Assembly: GCF_013364275.1 (NCBI RefSeq)
Contig: NZ_CP054932.1
Span: forward strand, 4,588,001 to 4,652,000
DNA length: 64,000 bases
Source of the DNA: Actinomadura sp. NAK00032
Lineage (GTDB): Bacteria; Actinomycetota; Actinomycetes; Streptosporangiales; Streptosporangiaceae
Direction of reading: 5' to 3'
Translations under genes and position numbers: made by a program
Notes under the pieces: model-generated
Seen by the model: only the letters and a program-made list of their open reading frames with translations
Databases searched by the model: none
Told to the model about the DNA's origin: nothing
In this document: one piece after another, positions 20,292 to 29,373 of the stretch
How the letters are laid out: each line of letters begins with the position of its first letter
Numbering within the stretch: position 1 is the stretch's first letter

Positions 20292-21315
20292 GACACCAGG
20301 GCAGGCAACGAGAAGCCTGCCGCCGAACTCCTCGCGGCCCTTCTCGGCGAAGCGGGCTTCGCGGTGCGCATCAAGGAGCATCATCGCAAGCGGGCCAACC
20401 TCATTGCCCGCATCGGCACTGGAAGGCCTCTCACCCTCACCGGCCACCTCGACACCGTCCCTGCCGACGCCACCGGATGGTCCTTCGACCCATTGAGCCG
20501 CGATATCCGTGGCGACCTGCTGCTCGGCCGCGGCAGCACCGATATGAAGGCCGGTCTGGCCTGCATCGTCGCTGCCGCAACCGAGCACGCCTCCCGCTTC
20601 GCCGGCACAGCACACAACTGGTCCTCACCTTCGGTGAGGAGACAGGCTGCCTAGGCGCCGCTGAACTCAACGACCTGGCCCCCCAGCCCCGTCCTGATGG
20701 TCGCCGACCCCACCGGCAACCAGGTCCTCCTGGGGCACAAGGGCGCGCCCTGGCTCCGCCTGACCGCGCAAGGCCGCAGTGCCCATGGGTCACGACCCGA
20801 TCTTGGGATCAACGCACTGGCAAGACTCGCCGACGCCGCCGTACGCATCCACGGATACAACGACTGGCCCCACAGCGAGACCCACGGTGCGGCCACCGTC
20901 AACGTCGGGGTCTTCCGCGCCGGAACCCAGCCCAACCTCGTCCCTGACCACGCCGAACTGGACATCAGGACCGTTCCAGGCTTCACCTCGCACCAAGCGA
21001 TATCAGCGATTCGACAACTCGCCGGCCCCGACATCGACGTCGACGCGGTTCTCGACCTCTCCAGCGTCGCCACCGACCCCGACGACAGCCTCGTCCACAC
21101 CCTCGCCGAGGCCCTCCGGCCAGCTGACTCCGGCCAGAGCGCACAGTACGCCACATACTTCACCGACGCGTCGGTTCTCACCGCGAAACTGGGCTCACCC
21201 GCAGTGATCCTCTACGGGCCGGGCGACCCGTAGCAAGCCCACACCGTCGACGAGTCCTGTTCCGTCCCCGCCACCATCGAAGCGACGGAATCGACACCGA
21301 GGCTCCTGGCGGCCT
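20292..21315 (+). pseudogene. M20-family peptidase/deacylase (ArgE/DapE-like), frameshifted
   Basis: The reading GNEKPAAELLAALLGEAGF, then LTLTGHLDTVPADATGW and LLLGRGSTDMKAGLACIVAA shows the M20 metal site (H in GHLDTVP, D in RGSTDMK). An indel near 20620 moves the match to another frame, with AHGSRPDLGINALARLADAA, TVNVGVFRAGTQPNLVPDHA and a late AVILYGPGDP. A TAG at 21231 interrupts the usual final stretch (QAHTVDESCSVP), which continues to about 21315. There is no proper start. It is a dead amidohydrolase; the substrate is unknown. Confidence 0.75.
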
Positions 21316-22387
21316 GGCACCAACGGTCAGATACAACCAGCCCGGACAACCCTTCCCCCTGAGGCTGGCACGTGACGCGGCGATCCTCAGCGTCAGGGGA
21401 GACGCGTGAGGACAACGCCGCTGTGCGCGTGCCAAGCGATGGCGTGAGGGTGGCTCAGCAGGTCCGGGTGGTGCCCCTCGCCGTTCTTCCCTCCGGCCCC
21501 CCGGCTAACGGCAGTGTCGTGCTGGCTCAGTGCCTACCGATGCCGCCGGACCAGGTCGACAGGACGGCGATGCGCACAAGGTACCGTTAGGTCCCGCATC
21601 GGCCGTTGCTGCTATGGCCCGTGAGCTCGGCTGTGCGGGCGATGCACCCGCCCGCAGGGCCTGGGGCGCGGTTCAGAGCGCCACTCACTACGGGCCGACA
21701 TGCAGACAACGGGCCGTGCGGGGATGGGGCGTCTCCGGCGGCCGTGCCCGGTCGGGCGGCTGTGTCCTGTCGCCCTGGCACGCTAGCGTCCCTCAGGCGG
21801 CAGCCCTGAGCCAGCACCGTCAGCGAACGCTGGGCCCCATCCGCAGCGTGGTCGTTTGGGAACGATGAACGCGCCCCGGGCGGTTCCCGAGGTACTCCCG
21901 GCCCGCAACCGGCTGGCCTGGATGTTGCGGCCAAGTCGGACGCGGCCTCGCAGCACGATGAGCCCAGGTACCCCGCCCGGACGCGCGGCTGACACGCCGC
22001 CCGCCGCCGCGTGCTGCGACCGTCACGGCTTCGGAGCAAGATCGGTGCCCGTGACCTGCTTCGTCAGTCGCGGGCGCCCCATGAGCAGCGCGGCCGCGAC
22101 CTGGTCGTCGAAGTACTTGCGGTACAGCAACACAGAGGTCCCGTCGCCGGAGGCCGCCATGGAGGGCGAGCGCCCCGCCGACAAGGGGCCGGCGGCGAGT
22201 TGGCCTGACGACGTGTGCACCCATCCCGGGGTTTACAGCCGATGGTGACCACATATTACCAGCCCTGGTAGTCGCTCAGTGTTTCTTCTATCACCCTCAA
22301 TATTCTCGACACGCCCATCGCGTTGTATTACGGTCTTGGTCGCACCCCGCGGTTAGTGCATTCGTTCAAGTCGTCGAAAGGACGTGC
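21316..22387. other. No intact gene; one minus-strand fragment; promoter at right end
   Basis: A minus-strand piece near 22023-22220 (GDGTSVLLYRKYFDDQVAAA, then RPRLTKQVTGTDLAPK) is the most protein-like item but has no assignable start or family. The rest is GC-rich sequence without support. From 22250 to 22387 the sequence becomes AT-richer and should carry the promoter of the I36-like gene. Confidence 0.4.
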
Positions 22388-22891
22388 ATGAGAACCGACC
22401 GCGCATTGACTGTCGCTTGTATGGCCCTCGGGACGCTAATGGCTGGCACGGCCTTGGCCAGCTCCGCGTCGGCCGCACCTGGCACGTCGGTGCAAGACCA
22501 GGTCAATGACCAAATCACACGCTTCGGCGGCACGCAGACCGGCCCAACGGAAGTCACCTATGGCAACGGAGCCGCCAAGGTCGTCTTCCAGAAGAACGTC
22601 GCCGGAACACCAAACTGCCCAAGCGGCTGGTACTGCTTCTACCAGCAGAAGAACTGGGAGGATCGGCGTCTGCAGTTCCAGGACTGCGGCGGCACTCAGT
22701 CCCTCGAAGATTACGGATTCAAGAACCAGGCAACCTCCTGGCACAACAACTCCACGAACAAAGTGACCGTCTACGATCGCGATACCGACCCGTGGACAAC
22801 GCTGTGGGGCATGACAGCGAGCTCCAGCTCCTCCTTCGTCGGCGCCTCCGCCGATAACAGAGCCGACCTGTTCTACACCGAGTGTGGCTGA
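22388..22891 (+). CDS. Secreted peptidase inhibitor family I36-like protein
   Basis: A 167-residue protein starting at ATG 22388 after GAAAGGA. Residues 1-29 are a Sec signal peptide ending near ASA-AP. The mature part contains CPSGWYCFYQQKNWEDRR, DCGGTQSLEDYGFKNQATSW and NKVTVYDR, the beta/gamma-crystallin-like pattern of actinobacterial peptidase inhibitor family I36. It ends 10 nt before the GTG of the NucA/NucB gene and shares its strand, so the two are probably one transcript. A secreted inhibitor would protect the nuclease from host proteases or be a second effector; this is inference. Confidence 0.8.
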   Translation: MRTDRALTVACMALGTLMAGTALASSASAAPGTSVQDQVNDQITRFGGTQTGPTEVTYGNGAAKVVFQKNVAGTPNCPSGWYCFYQQKNWEDRRLQFQDCGGTQSLEDYGFKNQATSWHNNSTNKVTVYDRDTDPWTTLWGMTASSSSSFVGASADNRADLFYTECG

Positions 22892-22901
22892 GGAGGCACT
22901 C

Positions 22902-24314
22902 GTGACCCGCTCCCGCTTCACCCGCGCACTCGCAGCGATCGGCACGGCCGCCGCACTCGCGGTGGCCACCGGTAGCCTCACCGCCCCCGCCCTGGCCGCG
23001 CCGCTCGACCCGGCACAAGGCTGGTCCACACTGAAGCTGGAAGGCTGGTCGACGCTCCCCAAGACCGTCAAGCCCGGCACGGACCTCAAGCAGTACGCCA
23101 CACAATCAGCCGAGGCAACCAAGCGCAACGCCACCAGCAACGATCCCGCCAACCCAGCCGCGGACCCGACGCCGATGCCGGTCGACACCCGACCTGGCGC
23201 CAAGCAGTTCGCCCCCAATTACGACTACTACACCCTCGACACCTGCCGAGCACTGCAGGGCGGCAACATCGACTTCCAGAAGTTCAAGAATCACTTCGCC
23301 TACTGCTACGTCGGCACCGGCTCCATCACCGATTGGGGCCGCGACAAAGACGGCAACATCATCACACTGGGCGTCGACACCTTCCGGCTCACCATTACCG
23401 GCGAGGGTATCACCGGTGACCAGAAGATGAAGTTCTGGGCGGCCGTCGACAACTGGACGTCCCACCCCCGGGCGTGGAACGACTACCGGTTCCAGTTGGA
23501 CATCTTCTGCTTCGCACTACCGCGGGCCGACTGCCGGCCAAACAGCAGGTGGGAATCCCATCCGCGCAAGGAGTGGAAGTCCACCTACAACAACAAGCCG
23601 TTGACCTGGACATTCGATACCTCAAACGCGATCGGCGGCGGCGACGGAAAGCACAACGACAAGGACGCCGTCTCCTACTATGAGGCGTCCCCGTCAATCA
23701 ACCTGCCCGACGGGCTGCGGCCGACAAACAAGAACGGGTACAAAGTACCGTTCCGATGTGACCGAGCCAACTACGTCTACGTCGGCGGCGGATCAACCAA
23801 GAAGCCTTACGGCTGCATCTACCACGAAGTACCCGCCACGTTCGCCCTGTCGCGCACCAAGAACGCCAACATCTCTGAGGTGATCCAGCACATCGACGAT
23901 GCGCAGTCCGGCCAAGGCTCCAAGACCAAGCCACCTGCGGTCGGGGTGATCATTCCCGGCGGGAAGAATTCCGGACAGCAACTCTCACGCAACTACTACC
24001 AGACACACGCTGTCGCAGGTAACGGCAGCCTAGAGGACAAGTCCCGGGCACAGGTGGTGAGGATCTGCTCCGACCCGCAGTACTACACCCAGCCCTACAC
24101 CGTCGGACCGAACGGCGAGGCCAGGGACTGTGACGAGTATCCGATGGCCGCCACCTACCAGAACGCGGCCACCATCGGTTCAACGGGCCGGTGGTATTCG
24201 GCCAGACCCCTGAGCCGCAGCCAGAACCGCAGCGCAGGAAACGCCTACAAGAACTGGATGAGGAACGACCACATTCTGGACAGCGACTGGTTCTGGGTAC
24301 GCATCGACCCGTGA
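22902..24314 (+). CDS. Secreted NucA/NucB-domain nuclease (module 2)
   Basis: A 470-residue protein. I chose GTG 22902 because GAGGAGG lies just upstream and it leaves a clean signal peptide (TRSRFTRALAAIGTAAALAV to ALA-AP); an in-frame GTG at 22884 overlaps the previous gene. A long mature region with cysteine pairs includes FRCDRANYVYVGGGS and GCIYHEVP, matching a pre-domain also present in modules 1 and 4. The nuclease domain carries RDCDEYPMAATYQNAA with the Asp-Glu pair and ends DSDWFWVRI. The usual GxPLHRL motif is absent here. The putative inhibitor gene follows after a hairpin. Confidence 0.83.
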   Translation: MTRSRFTRALAAIGTAAALAVATGSLTAPALAAPLDPAQGWSTLKLEGWSTLPKTVKPGTDLKQYATQSAEATKRNATSNDPANPAADPTPMPVDTRPGAKQFAPNYDYYTLDTCRALQGGNIDFQKFKNHFAYCYVGTGSITDWGRDKDGNIITLGVDTFRLTITGEGITGDQKMKFWAAVDNWTSHPRAWNDYRFQLDIFCFALPRADCRPNSRWESHPRKEWKSTYNNKPLTWTFDTSNAIGGGDGKHNDKDAVSYYEASPSINLPDGLRPTNKNGYKVPFRCDRANYVYVGGGSTKKPYGCIYHEVPATFALSRTKNANISEVIQHIDDAQSGQGSKTKPPAVGVIIPGGKNSGQQLSRNYYQTHAVAGNGSLEDKSRAQVVRICSDPQYYTQPYTVGPNGEARDCDEYPMAATYQNAATIGSTGRWYSARPLSRSQNRSAGNAYKNWMRNDHILDSDWFWVRIDP

Positions 24315-24345
24315 TCGGCTGAACCGCCGAGCGGACAACGGGCCC

Positions 24346-24370
24346 GCTCCGCTTCCTAGCGAAGCGGAGC
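24346..24370. terminator. Hairpin between nuclease and inhibitor genes (module 2)
   Basis: GCTCCGCTTC and GAAGCGGAGC form a perfect 10-bp stem with a 5-nt loop, placed 32 nt after the nuclease stop and 25 nt before the inhibitor ATG. No long T run follows. It could terminate part of the transcripts or tune the ratio of the two products; in module 1 no such gap exists. Confidence 0.6.
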
Positions 24371-24394
24371 GGTCCTCGTTATGCTCCGACCGAT

Positions 24395-24922
24395 ATGAGG
24401 CCCGCACCGTTCAGCATCACGGTCCGTCTCCCAGTCAGCTTCGGCTCCTACTTCCTCGCCGAGGAGGAAAGCCCTCTGGGAGACCATGGAGTGGAACGGA
24501 TCTTCGACACCAACACCCTCGCTACCGTCACTGGTGAGGGTCACGCCGCCTTCATGGCCGGAACACACACCGGAGACATCACCCTCACACTCACTGCTTC
24601 CGACAGCGAACCACCCCTCAATCTCAGCGACTGGGACATCGTGGTCGACCTCACCTACCTCAGTCCGCGGGGAGCAGCAGTGATCACCAACTCTGAAGGC
24701 GAGGAACTTCTTGACCTGCGCGGCCGCAGCCCCATGCGGGGAGTGCCCGGCAAATACAGGATTCGCGCGCACGCGCGAGGCCGCAACGTCGGCCACCTCA
24801 CCGAAGGACAGTTCCGAAGCGACCAAGAACCGCCCGAACACCATCTCATCTGTGTATGGCCCGCCCCGCACGGCGATGAGGGGGAGACGGTGCACCAGAC
24901 CGACTCGTTCGGAGACAGATGA
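24395..24922 (+). CDS. Nin/ComJ-like putative nuclease inhibitor (module 2)
   Basis: A 175-residue protein with no signal peptide. It shows the family landmarks: SFGSYFLAEEE near the start, NLSDWDIVVDLTYLS in the middle, GKYRIRAHARGRNVGHL and the end LICVWPAPHG. It follows the NucA/NucB gene on the same strand after 80 nt containing a hairpin, and the Shine-Dalgarno is weak, so expression may be set differently from modules 1 and 4. Role as immunity to the adjacent nuclease is inferred from linkage and resemblance to the Nin/NucA pair. Confidence 0.72.
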   Translation: MRPAPFSITVRLPVSFGSYFLAEEESPLGDHGVERIFDTNTLATVTGEGHAAFMAGTHTGDITLTLTASDSEPPLNLSDWDIVVDLTYLSPRGAAVITNSEGEELLDLRGRSPMRGVPGKYRIRAHARGRNVGHLTEGQFRSDQEPPEHHLICVWPAPHGDEGETVHQTDSFGDR

Positions 24923-25724
24923 GGCCCATAACGAGGCCGGTAAGGCTGGACTACGAAACGAAGCCGTGCGCGGCTGATCTTGCTGCTCGAAGCGCACCGG
25001 AACGCGCGTCCTGGCCGCGGCTGCAGAGCGTCCGCTCGCCGGGTCCGCCATGACGAGAGCCATGGCGGACCCGGCGAACTGACCGCGGAGGAGCCCGCCC
25101 CGCCCTCGGGTCGCTCGGCTGCGGGCTGTCCACCGGCGTCGTCATGCTGGACGTGCTGCGCGCCGTCCAGGGCATCGGCGGCGCGTTCGCCTTCGCCCCC
25201 GCCATGGCGATCATCGCGGCGCATGACACGGCCCCGCCCGCACGAGTGGGCCAACCCGACTGCGGCCTGAAGATCCGCGCCTACCCCGAGACCGAGGCGG
25301 CCCTGCGCAACCTGGTCACCGCCGCACGGCGGGTCCGAAGGCACACCACCCCAGGCTGAACCGCGATGCGGCGCACGGCTCCCGCCCGCCCCAAGCGCGG
25401 AGCGTGCGCCGCCGCCCCGCCCACATCGAGATGGCCGGACCCGCTCAGGCTGCTCCGACGCTCCCGAGCGCCTACGAGCGGGGTCGTGCGGGTCGCGCAA
25501 CACTACGAAACGGCACCGCGCCCTCGCGCCGAGCACCTGGTCGTCGGCCACCACACCCCACCAGGCCGCCCAGTCCAGCGCCCCCGGTGTCGGCCGCCCG
25601 CTGCCTGACCCCGTCCTCGCCCACGCGGGACACGCGCCTCACGTTACTCATACGCGTCGATCGCTTCATCCGCCGTGCGGTTTGCGCCCCCGGGCGGGCA
25701 CCTGCACCTGAGTGAGCCGGGATG
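24923..25724. other. Debris including an MFS transporter scrap
   Basis: Plus-strand residues around 25144-25220 (VLRAVQGIGGAFAFAPAMAI) are the motif-C-like helix of a 14-TM drug/H+ antiporter, only about 40 residues long. Near 25260-25355 a second scrap reads GLKIRAYPETEAALRNLVTA. Nothing else is supportable in these 800 bases. Confidence 0.45.
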
Positions 25725-27155
25725 TCATCGGTTCTGCTGAGCGTCAGGGGTCTGGGCGTCGGAGTCGGCCGGTTCTGGGGTGGTGGGGTGCGTGGCCACG
25801 GCCAGCAGGGCGCGGGCGAGGTCGACGGCGGCGTCGGGGGTGAACCTTTCACCCACTCCGGCCAGGCACAGGCGCCCGGCAGCGGCGGTGACGGTCGCGG
25901 TGCCGGTGCGCACGCCCGGCGTGCCAGTGGCGTCGCCGATGTCGCCGACCGTGGGCAGGGTCAGCGCGGCGCGCAGCCGGTCCGTTTCGGCGCGTGCCTG
26001 GTCGGCGCGGTCGGTCGCGCGGTCGGCGCGGGTGCTCGCCTCGTCGGCGCGCCGGGCGTCCTGCTCGGCGCGCGACATGGCGGCGTCGGCGCGTTCTTCG
26101 GCGCGTTCGGCGCGGGTTTCCGCGCGGGCGGTGGCCGCGGTGGCGGCGGTGAGCACATCTTCGGCGGTGGTGGCGCGTTGTTCGGCGGCCGCAGTACGGC
26201 TCCGCTCGGTTTCCAGCTTGTGGCGGGTGTCGTCCAGGTCGGTCCTGGTGGTCCGCAGCGTGGTGCGCAGCCGGTCCAGCTCGAGTTCGGCGGCGGTCAG
26301 CTGGTCGGCGAGGTCGCGGTGGGCGTTCTCCGCCGCGATGCGGGCCTGATGCGCGTGCTCGGCTTGGCGGGTCGCGTCGGCGGCTTGCTGTTGGGCGGCT
26401 GTGGCGCTGGTCTCGGCGTGGCCACGGGCGCGGGCGTGCTCGGCGACCCGTTGCTCGGCGTCGCGTACGGCCTGATCGGCGCGGCTTTCGGCCTCGTCGG
26501 CGCGCTGTTTGGCGGCAGCGATGGCCTGCTCGGCCTCGGTCAGCGCGGTGGCGATGCGTTGCTCTGCGAGTGCTTTGGCTTCGCGGATGCGGCGGCGGGC
26601 ATCTGCCTCCACCACGGTGTTGCGCTCGGTGAGCGTGTCGATCTGGGCCTCCAGGGCCGCGCGCTCGTCGAGTTCGTCAAGCAGCGCCTGGTGCCGGGCG
26701 GCGTGGTCGATCAGTAGCTGGCCCAGGTCGGCCAAGGCGGGCGTGGCCCGGGTCTCCACCTGGTCGTGTGAGCGCAGCACCGCGGCGACGCGGCGGCCGG
26801 TCGCGCCGCGGCGGGCATTGTTGTGCTTGCTGCGGCACCTCTTGTCGGGGTCGGGGCAGTACTGCAGCCGACGGCCGCCGCCGGGCAGCGGTGCCGGCAG
26901 CGGGTCGTCGCAGTGCACACACCGGCCGTAGGGAGCGTCCGTGCCGTGCGCGGTGTCCTGGCCGGTGTCGCCGTCCGCGCTGGTGCCCGCGTTCGCAGGT
27001 CGCCGGGCGCCCGAGGCGGCGTCGGCGCCGGGTGTGGCAGCGGCGAGCGGAACCGGGGAGGGCGGGGAGCCGGCATCGGGCGGCGGCCCGGCAGCGGTGC
27101 GCCCGTCGGCGGTGGTCTCGAGCTCGTCCTCGTGCTCAGCGTCTTGGTCGGTCAC
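25725..27155 (-). CDS. Coiled-coil protein with N-terminal Cys motif
   Basis: A 476-residue protein. Residues 1-75 are acidic and low complexity. Residues about 78-105 hold CVHCDDPLP and, further on, YCPDPDKRCRSKHNN, a CxxC...C...C set that could bind zinc and DNA. Residues about 130-400 are an uninterrupted alanine- and charge-rich coiled coil with heptad-like A/E/R repeats. The last 70 residues are globular. The pattern recalls KfrA-like DNA-binding coiled coils but lacks their known N-terminal fold. It is divergent from the tyrosine recombinase, with 100 bp holding two palindromes between them, so it is likely its accessory or regulator. Function unknown. Confidence 0.72.
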   Translation of the reverse strand: MTDQDAEHEDELETTADGRTAAGPPPDAGSPPSPVPLAAATPGADAASGARRPANAGTSADGDTGQDTAHGTDAPYGRCVHCDDPLPAPLPGGGRRLQYCPDPDKRCRSKHNNARRGATGRRVAAVLRSHDQVETRATPALADLGQLLIDHAARHQALLDELDERAALEAQIDTLTERNTVVEADARRRIREAKALAEQRIATALTEAEQAIAAAKQRADEAESRADQAVRDAEQRVAEHARARGHAETSATAAQQQAADATRQAEHAHQARIAAENAHRDLADQLTAAELELDRLRTTLRTTRTDLDDTRHKLETERSRTAAAEQRATTAEDVLTAATAATARAETRAERAEERADAAMSRAEQDARRADEASTRADRATDRADQARAETDRLRAALTLPTVGDIGDATGTPGVRTGTATVTAAAGRLCLAGVGERFTPDAAVDLARALLAVATHPTTPEPADSDAQTPDAQQNR

Positions 27156-27188
27156 GCCCCGACGATAGCAGGAATCACATCAGTGAAT

Positions 27189-27202
27189 CGTTTCGTGAAA
27201 CG
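27189..27202. promoter_or_regulatory. Palindrome, candidate operator or recombinase site
   Basis: CGTTTC and GAAACG flank GT in the divergent intergenic region. A symmetric 14-bp site between two divergent genes suits a dimeric DNA-binding protein such as the coiled-coil partner. Confidence 0.45.
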
Positions 27203-27222
27203 TTTGCTTGATGTGTTTGAAT

Positions 27223-27250
27223 GGAGCGCTTAACTGGCGTTAAGCGCTCC
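27223..27250. repeat. Perfect 11-bp inverted repeat upstream of the tyrosine recombinase
   Basis: GGAGCGCTTAA and TTAAGCGCTCC flank a 6-nt spacer CTGGCG, 8 nt before the recombinase GTG/ATG region. Two 11-bp arms around a 6-bp centre is the geometry of a tyrosine-recombinase core site, so a crossover site is possible; an operator that hides the start region is the alternative. Confidence 0.55.
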
Positions 27251-27257
27251 TGCTAGC

Positions 27258-28745
27258 ATGATCGGCGCCGCGGGAGGCGCACCCCGCGCCGCGCCGCCCG
27301 AAGAGGAAGGACGACCCCCGATGACAGGTCCCGGCACCGCCGGCGACACCGCCGACATCGGCGATACCGGCATCGGTGGCGCCCCACCGACCGGGTCGTC
27401 CAGGGGCGCGTCCGGACAGCCGCCCGGCGGCGCGCTGATGCCCGCGCCCCGGGCCTCCGCGCCTGCGGTGCGGGTGCCGCCGCTGCTGCACGACGCGCTC
27501 ACCGCCCTGGACGCCGACCTGGGGGAGCGGTGCCTGGGCTGGGCCCTGTCCCCACAGTCCCCACCGGCCGCACCACCCGGCCCGGCCGCGCTGCCTGCGG
27601 CTGGCGGCTCCGCCGCGCCAGCCGGGCCGCAGGCCCGGCGCCCCCGCAAGGAGCGCATCTACCGGCGGCGGCTGGAACTGCTGGCCGAGGCGCTGGACCC
27701 GGTCGCATTCCAGGTGGTGCTGGGCTGGCTGTCATCGGCGAAGCGGACCTCGGTGGCCACCCGCCGCGGCTACTGCGACGACCTGCTGACGATCTGGGCG
27801 CCGCTGGCCCGCGAACTGGGCCACGACCGCTTCTTTCTCGGCTGCCTGACCACCGCGCACCTGCAGCTGTGGCGGTCCCGGGTGACCGCACGGACCGCCC
27901 AGCCGCTCACCCCGCGCAGCGTCGCCCGCTATGTCAAGACGCTGTCGAGCCTGCACGCCTACGCGGCCGAGGTGCTGGACCCGGCGCCGCCCAACCCGGT
28001 CACCGAGGACGTCCGACCGGTCATCGACGAAGAGGACCCCTCCACCGCGACCCCGATCCTGGAGGAGACCGAGGTTTCCGCGGTGTTCACCGCCGCCCGG
28101 CCCGCCGGTCCACTAGCCCCGACCGGCCGGGGCCCGGCCGCCGGTGACGCCGCGCTGCGCGACCTGGTGCTGGTCACGCTGCTGTACATGCTGGCCGGCC
28201 GGGTCAGCGAGATCTGCGCCGCCGACGCCGCCGACCTGCGCACCACCGGCGCCCGCACCACGGCGGAGCGCACCGTGCTGCGGGCGCGGCGCAAAGGCCA
28301 CCAGATCCGCGACCTGGAGGTCCCGCCCACCGTCGCCCGGCTGCTGCACGCCTACCTGGACGGCCGCACCACCGGGCCGCTGCTGCTGGACGACGCCGGC
28401 CGCCGGCTGGACCGCCACGACGCCGACCGCATCAGCACCCGGCTGGGCCACGCCGCAGGCGTGCTGGACGGCGCCGACCTCACCCCGCACGTATGGCGGG
28501 CCTCCCGGATCACCCACTTGCTCGACGCCCTGGAACAGCAAGGCGGCGAAGAACGCGTCCAAGCCGGCCTGCACCATGTCATGATCTACGCCAACCACAA
28601 GGACCCCAAGACAACATTGCGATACTGGATCCGCCGCTCCAAAGCCGCCAAGAACGCCCAACTGGCCCGCACCGGCGAACAACTCCTGGCCGACCTGCTA
28701 CCCGACTGGCTCCGCACTGCTCCCGGAGAGCACACCACCTCCTAG
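27258..28745 (+). CDS. Tyrosine recombinase
   Basis: A 495-residue protein. Residues 1-120 are proline/alanine-rich with a basic patch (RRPRKERIYRRR). A SAM-like core-binding domain spans about 135-240, and the catalytic domain about 265-470. Active-site residues are visible: Arg315 in LAGRVSEI, Lys in RRKGHQI, His411 and Arg414 in PHVWRASRI, His447 in YANHKDPKTT and the nucleophile Tyr456 in TLRYW. All are present, so it should be active. A long N-terminal extension and a divergent coiled-coil partner distinguish it from phage integrases. An inverted repeat lies directly upstream. Its natural target is not evident; no flanking att-like repeats were seen. Confidence 0.85.
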   Translation: MIGAAGGAPRAAPPEEEGRPPMTGPGTAGDTADIGDTGIGGAPPTGSSRGASGQPPGGALMPAPRASAPAVRVPPLLHDALTALDADLGERCLGWALSPQSPPAAPPGPAALPAAGGSAAPAGPQARRPRKERIYRRRLELLAEALDPVAFQVVLGWLSSAKRTSVATRRGYCDDLLTIWAPLARELGHDRFFLGCLTTAHLQLWRSRVTARTAQPLTPRSVARYVKTLSSLHAYAAEVLDPAPPNPVTEDVRPVIDEEDPSTATPILEETEVSAVFTAARPAGPLAPTGRGPAAGDAALRDLVLVTLLYMLAGRVSEICAADAADLRTTGARTTAERTVLRARRKGHQIRDLEVPPTVARLLHAYLDGRTTGPLLLDDAGRRLDRHDADRISTRLGHAAGVLDGADLTPHVWRASRITHLLDALEQQGGEERVQAGLHHVMIYANHKDPKTTLRYWIRRSKAAKNAQLARTGEQLLADLLPDWLRTAPGEHTTS

Positions 28746-28996
28746 CAGCCTCGGCACGCAAAAGGGTGATCAGGCTGGCTGGCGTGGGCCGTGAAAGCTG
28801 GCGACCACCTTTGGTGAGGACGCACTCGGCTACTGCAGGTCCTGCCATGCCATCGTCCAGGTCGACGGGGCGTGACCTGCCTCGACGGTTGATCGGCGGG
28901 CAGCCACTCGGCCTGTAGCACCCGCGCCGCACTCAGCGCGGCGCGCCCGACCGCCGGCCTGACCGGTCTTCCTGGTTTCCAGCGCTACACAGATCG

Positions 28997-29023
28997 TGGA
29001 GTCCACCGGGTTCGATGAAGTCC
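28997..29023. repeat. Left terminal inverted repeat of the IS3 element
   Basis: 27 bp, perfect match to the reverse complement of 30274-30300; starts with TG as usual for IS3. Confidence 0.93.
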
Positions 29024-29068
29024 TTCAAGCCAGCGTGATCTTGGCTGGCAAGGAGGAGAATCACCGCG

Positions 29069-29371
29069 ATGGCAGCACCACGCAAATACCCCCAGGAGCT
29101 CCGGGACCGGGCCGTGCGGCTGGCGCTGGAGTCCGATCGGCCGATCGCGCAGATCGCCGCCGATCTGGGCATTCACCGCGAAGCCCTGCGCACCTGGGTC
29201 CGCCAAGCTCAGGCCGACGCCGGAAAGCGCCCCGAGCAGCTGACCACCGCCGAGCGTGACGAGCTCAAGCGGCTGCGCCGTGAGAACACCGAACTCAAGC
29301 GGGCCAACGAGATATTGAAGGCCGCCAGCGCGCTTTTCGCCGCCGAGCTCGGCCAGCCCCGGACGAAGTAG
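29069..29371 (+). CDS. IS3-family transposase OrfA
   Basis: A 100-residue protein with a HTH_Tnp_1 helix-turn-helix (PIAQIAADLGIHREALRTWV) and a C-terminal leucine-zipper-like helix (LKRLRRENTELKRANEIL). It binds the element ends and dimerises with OrfB. It stops at 29371, 2 nt before the ATG of OrfB, which is in the -1 frame, so an OrfAB fusion by frameshifting or coupled translation is expected. Shine-Dalgarno AAGGAGGAGAA is close upstream. Confidence 0.92.
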   Translation: MAAPRKYPQELRDRAVRLALESDRPIAQIAADLGIHREALRTWVRQAQADAGKRPEQLTTAERDELKRLRRENTELKRANEILKAASALFAAELGQPRTK

Positions 29372-29373
29372 TC

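Noticed and set aside
25725..27155. Plasmid KfrA-type protein
   Set aside because: The coiled coil is similar in style, but the N-terminus is a Cys motif and not the KfrA DNA-binding fold; left as unknown.
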